DNA from: Nitrospinaceae bacterium
GTDB lineage: Bacteria; Nitrospinota; Nitrospinia; Nitrospinales; VA-1
NCBI GenBank assembly: GCA_029261675.1
Contig: JAJDBA010000070.1
Location: forward strand, 1-7,472
Length of the DNA: 7,472 nt
Direction of reading: 5' to 3'
The notes under the pieces are model-generated. The model saw nothing but the letters and a program-made list of their open reading frames with translations, was not told the DNA's origin and did no database searches. Below are positions 6,596-7,472 of this stretch, in pieces. The first letter of the stretch is position 1; the number at the start of each line of letters is the position of its first letter. Both the position numbers and the translations under genes were made by a program.

Positions 6596-6628
6596 ATACC
6601 CCGTCTGCTTGCGGCGGAGTCGTTCATT
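6596..6628. repeat. GCTTGC-centred palindromic repeat, copy 2
   Basis: Begins ATACCCCGTCTGCTTGC and ends GGCGGAGTCGTTCATT. The arms pair imperfectly around the central TT (6609-6610), with one bulged T (6604), one G-T pair and one C-A mismatch, as expected for a diverged palindrome. The ending TTCATT is part of the family pattern I remember. It ends 6 bp before the stop codon of the minus-strand DUF3108 gene and so lies directly in that gene's 3' region. Confidence 0.6.
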
Positions 6629-6634
6629 GCTCGA

Positions 6635-7472
6635 TTAAAATGAAATTTCCCGGTGGGTGAATTTTGCGTGGAGATCACCCAGGAGGATGTAGTCTTTCAC
6701 TGTGGTTTCGACAGGGATAAAATGTGTGGAGCTCCAAACCATTAACTCACCTGTTTCGGTTTTGAATATTTCTTTAGGTACGATGATATTCAGTAGCAAT
6801 TCATCCTTTTTTTCTCGCCCTTCTGCGACTCGGAAAACTTCCTCTTCTTGTTCTGATGAAATTTTAACAGAAATCTCATCATGCCCTTTTTCAGGAATGG
6901 TTTTTATTTTGAAATGATTGCCTTTAGTTAAAGGCCCATAGCTACCGTTCCGAACATTATAAAATGCAGTCAAAATGTCGTGAAAACTGTTATCGATAGG
7001 AATATCATTGACCCCTGTTTTTATTTTCTCGTCGTTTAAAAATTTGGACCAGGTATGCTTTCGAGTAATATAGTTAAATTGATGACGTGTGATTTCGGCT
7101 TGGTCGCCTATGGTGACTTTACGAAGAAAAGATATGGGGCGAAGGCTTTTCCCATTGTCAATGATCTCAAATTCAGTTTTATAGTAATGTTTGCGGTAGG
7201 AACTAAAAAATCCGACAAACCCTTTGGTGCTGGCTTCCAAGGTTGAGTAGTATTTTCCTCTTTTTTTAAAGAATTGGACTTTTGCGGAAGCGGCATTTTC
7301 AAACCATAAAAAGCTTATATCGTAGTAGAGAGTTTCACCTTCAAACCGGGTTATATCGCCGTTAGCCTTAAAACCCGGATATCTGCCATTTTCGCTTACG
7401 GCATCCAATGCCAATAAATCAGTGGTTTTGGTTAAAAATAGCCCGAACAGGGATATTATTGTGAAAAGGATA
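6635..7472 (-). CDS. DUF3108-family exported protein (5' end beyond right window edge)
   Basis: The minus-strand frame stays open from the right edge to a TAA at 6635, giving 278 visible residues. Family hallmarks are FEGETLYYDISFLWF near the start of the domain, a central GFVGFFSSYRKHYYKTEFEI, a DNSFHDILTAFYNVRNG segment, and a closing beta-rich part (LMVWSSTHFIPVETTV). These match the DUF3108 pattern of envelope-associated, beta-rich proteins of unknown activity. The first residues visible at the edge (ILFTIISLFGLFLT) form a hydrophobic stretch followed by a short Ala-containing segment, as expected for a signal peptide, so the protein is probably exported to the periplasm. The true start is therefore upstream of the window. 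The TTG at 7414 would remove that signal and is not the start. It converges with the Nfu operon. The family call is by eye. Confidence 0.78.
   Translation of the reverse strand, partial: ILFTIISLFGLFLTKTTDLLALDAVSENGRYPGFKANGDITRFEGETLYYDISFLWFENAASAKVQFFKKRGKYYSTLEASTKGFVGFFSSYRKHYYKTEFEIIDNGKSLRPISFLRKVTIGDQAEITRHQFNYITRKHTWSKFLNDEKIKTGVNDIPIDNSFHDILTAFYNVRNGSYGPLTKGNHFKIKTIPEKGHDEISVKISSEQEEEVFRVAEGREKKDELLLNIIVPKEIFKTETGELMVWSSTHFIPVETTVKDYILLGDLHAKFTHREISF

Noticed and set aside
6635..7414. DUF3108 gene as a complete CDS starting with TTG at 7414
   Set aside because: The frame remains open to the window edge and encodes a signal-peptide-like segment, so the gene is partial and begins outside.
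1..7472. CRISPR array, tRNA or rRNA gene, insertion sequence, prophage, toxin-antitoxin pair
   Set aside because: No regularly spaced direct repeats, cloverleaf-like segment, transposase, integrase or small overlapping toxin pair was seen; all substantial frames belong to the genes listed.

Overview
The window is a stretch of bacterial chromosome with mid-range, AT-leaning composition. It is packed with housekeeping genes and has no gene-free stretch over 300 bases. A Kdo-pathway enzyme (arabinose-5-phosphate isomerase) points to a Gram-negative, LPS-making organism. A DUF3108 envelope protein, a long Nfu-type iron-sulfur carrier and GCTTGC-centred palindromic repeats would fit a Desulfobacterota- or Nitrospinota-like lineage. 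That placement is inference from general resemblance, not a computed classification.

Layout. Positions 1-1864 hold a minus-strand pair: the Kdo-pathway isomerase (869-1864), then 23 nt further on alaS, which runs off the left edge (N-terminal 281 residues visible). A 138-bp divergent promoter region (1865-2002) separates them from the plus-strand genes. These are polA (2003-4708; all three domains intact), a hairpin-bearing spacer, yraN (start most likely 4862), a 132-bp spacer with a plausible promoter, a TTG-started Nfu/NifU-domain protein (5363-6178), and a tightly coupled unknown 114-residue protein (6188-6532). A DUF3108-family exported protein (6635-7472) faces them on the minus strand and is cut by the right edge. 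The 102-bp convergent spacer (6533-6634) holds a terminator-like hairpin, an AT palindrome and two related GC-rich palindromic repeats.

How the genes work together. alaS (tRNA charging), polA and yraN (DNA repair and a nuclease-fold protein), the isomerase and the DUF3108 protein (envelope) and Nfu (Fe-S cluster delivery) are unrelated core functions. I see no phage, transposase, CRISPR array, toxin pair or biosynthetic cluster. I do not see a convincing new multi-gene system. The least explained items are the unknown protein coupled to Nfu and the paired palindromic repeats just downstream of it.
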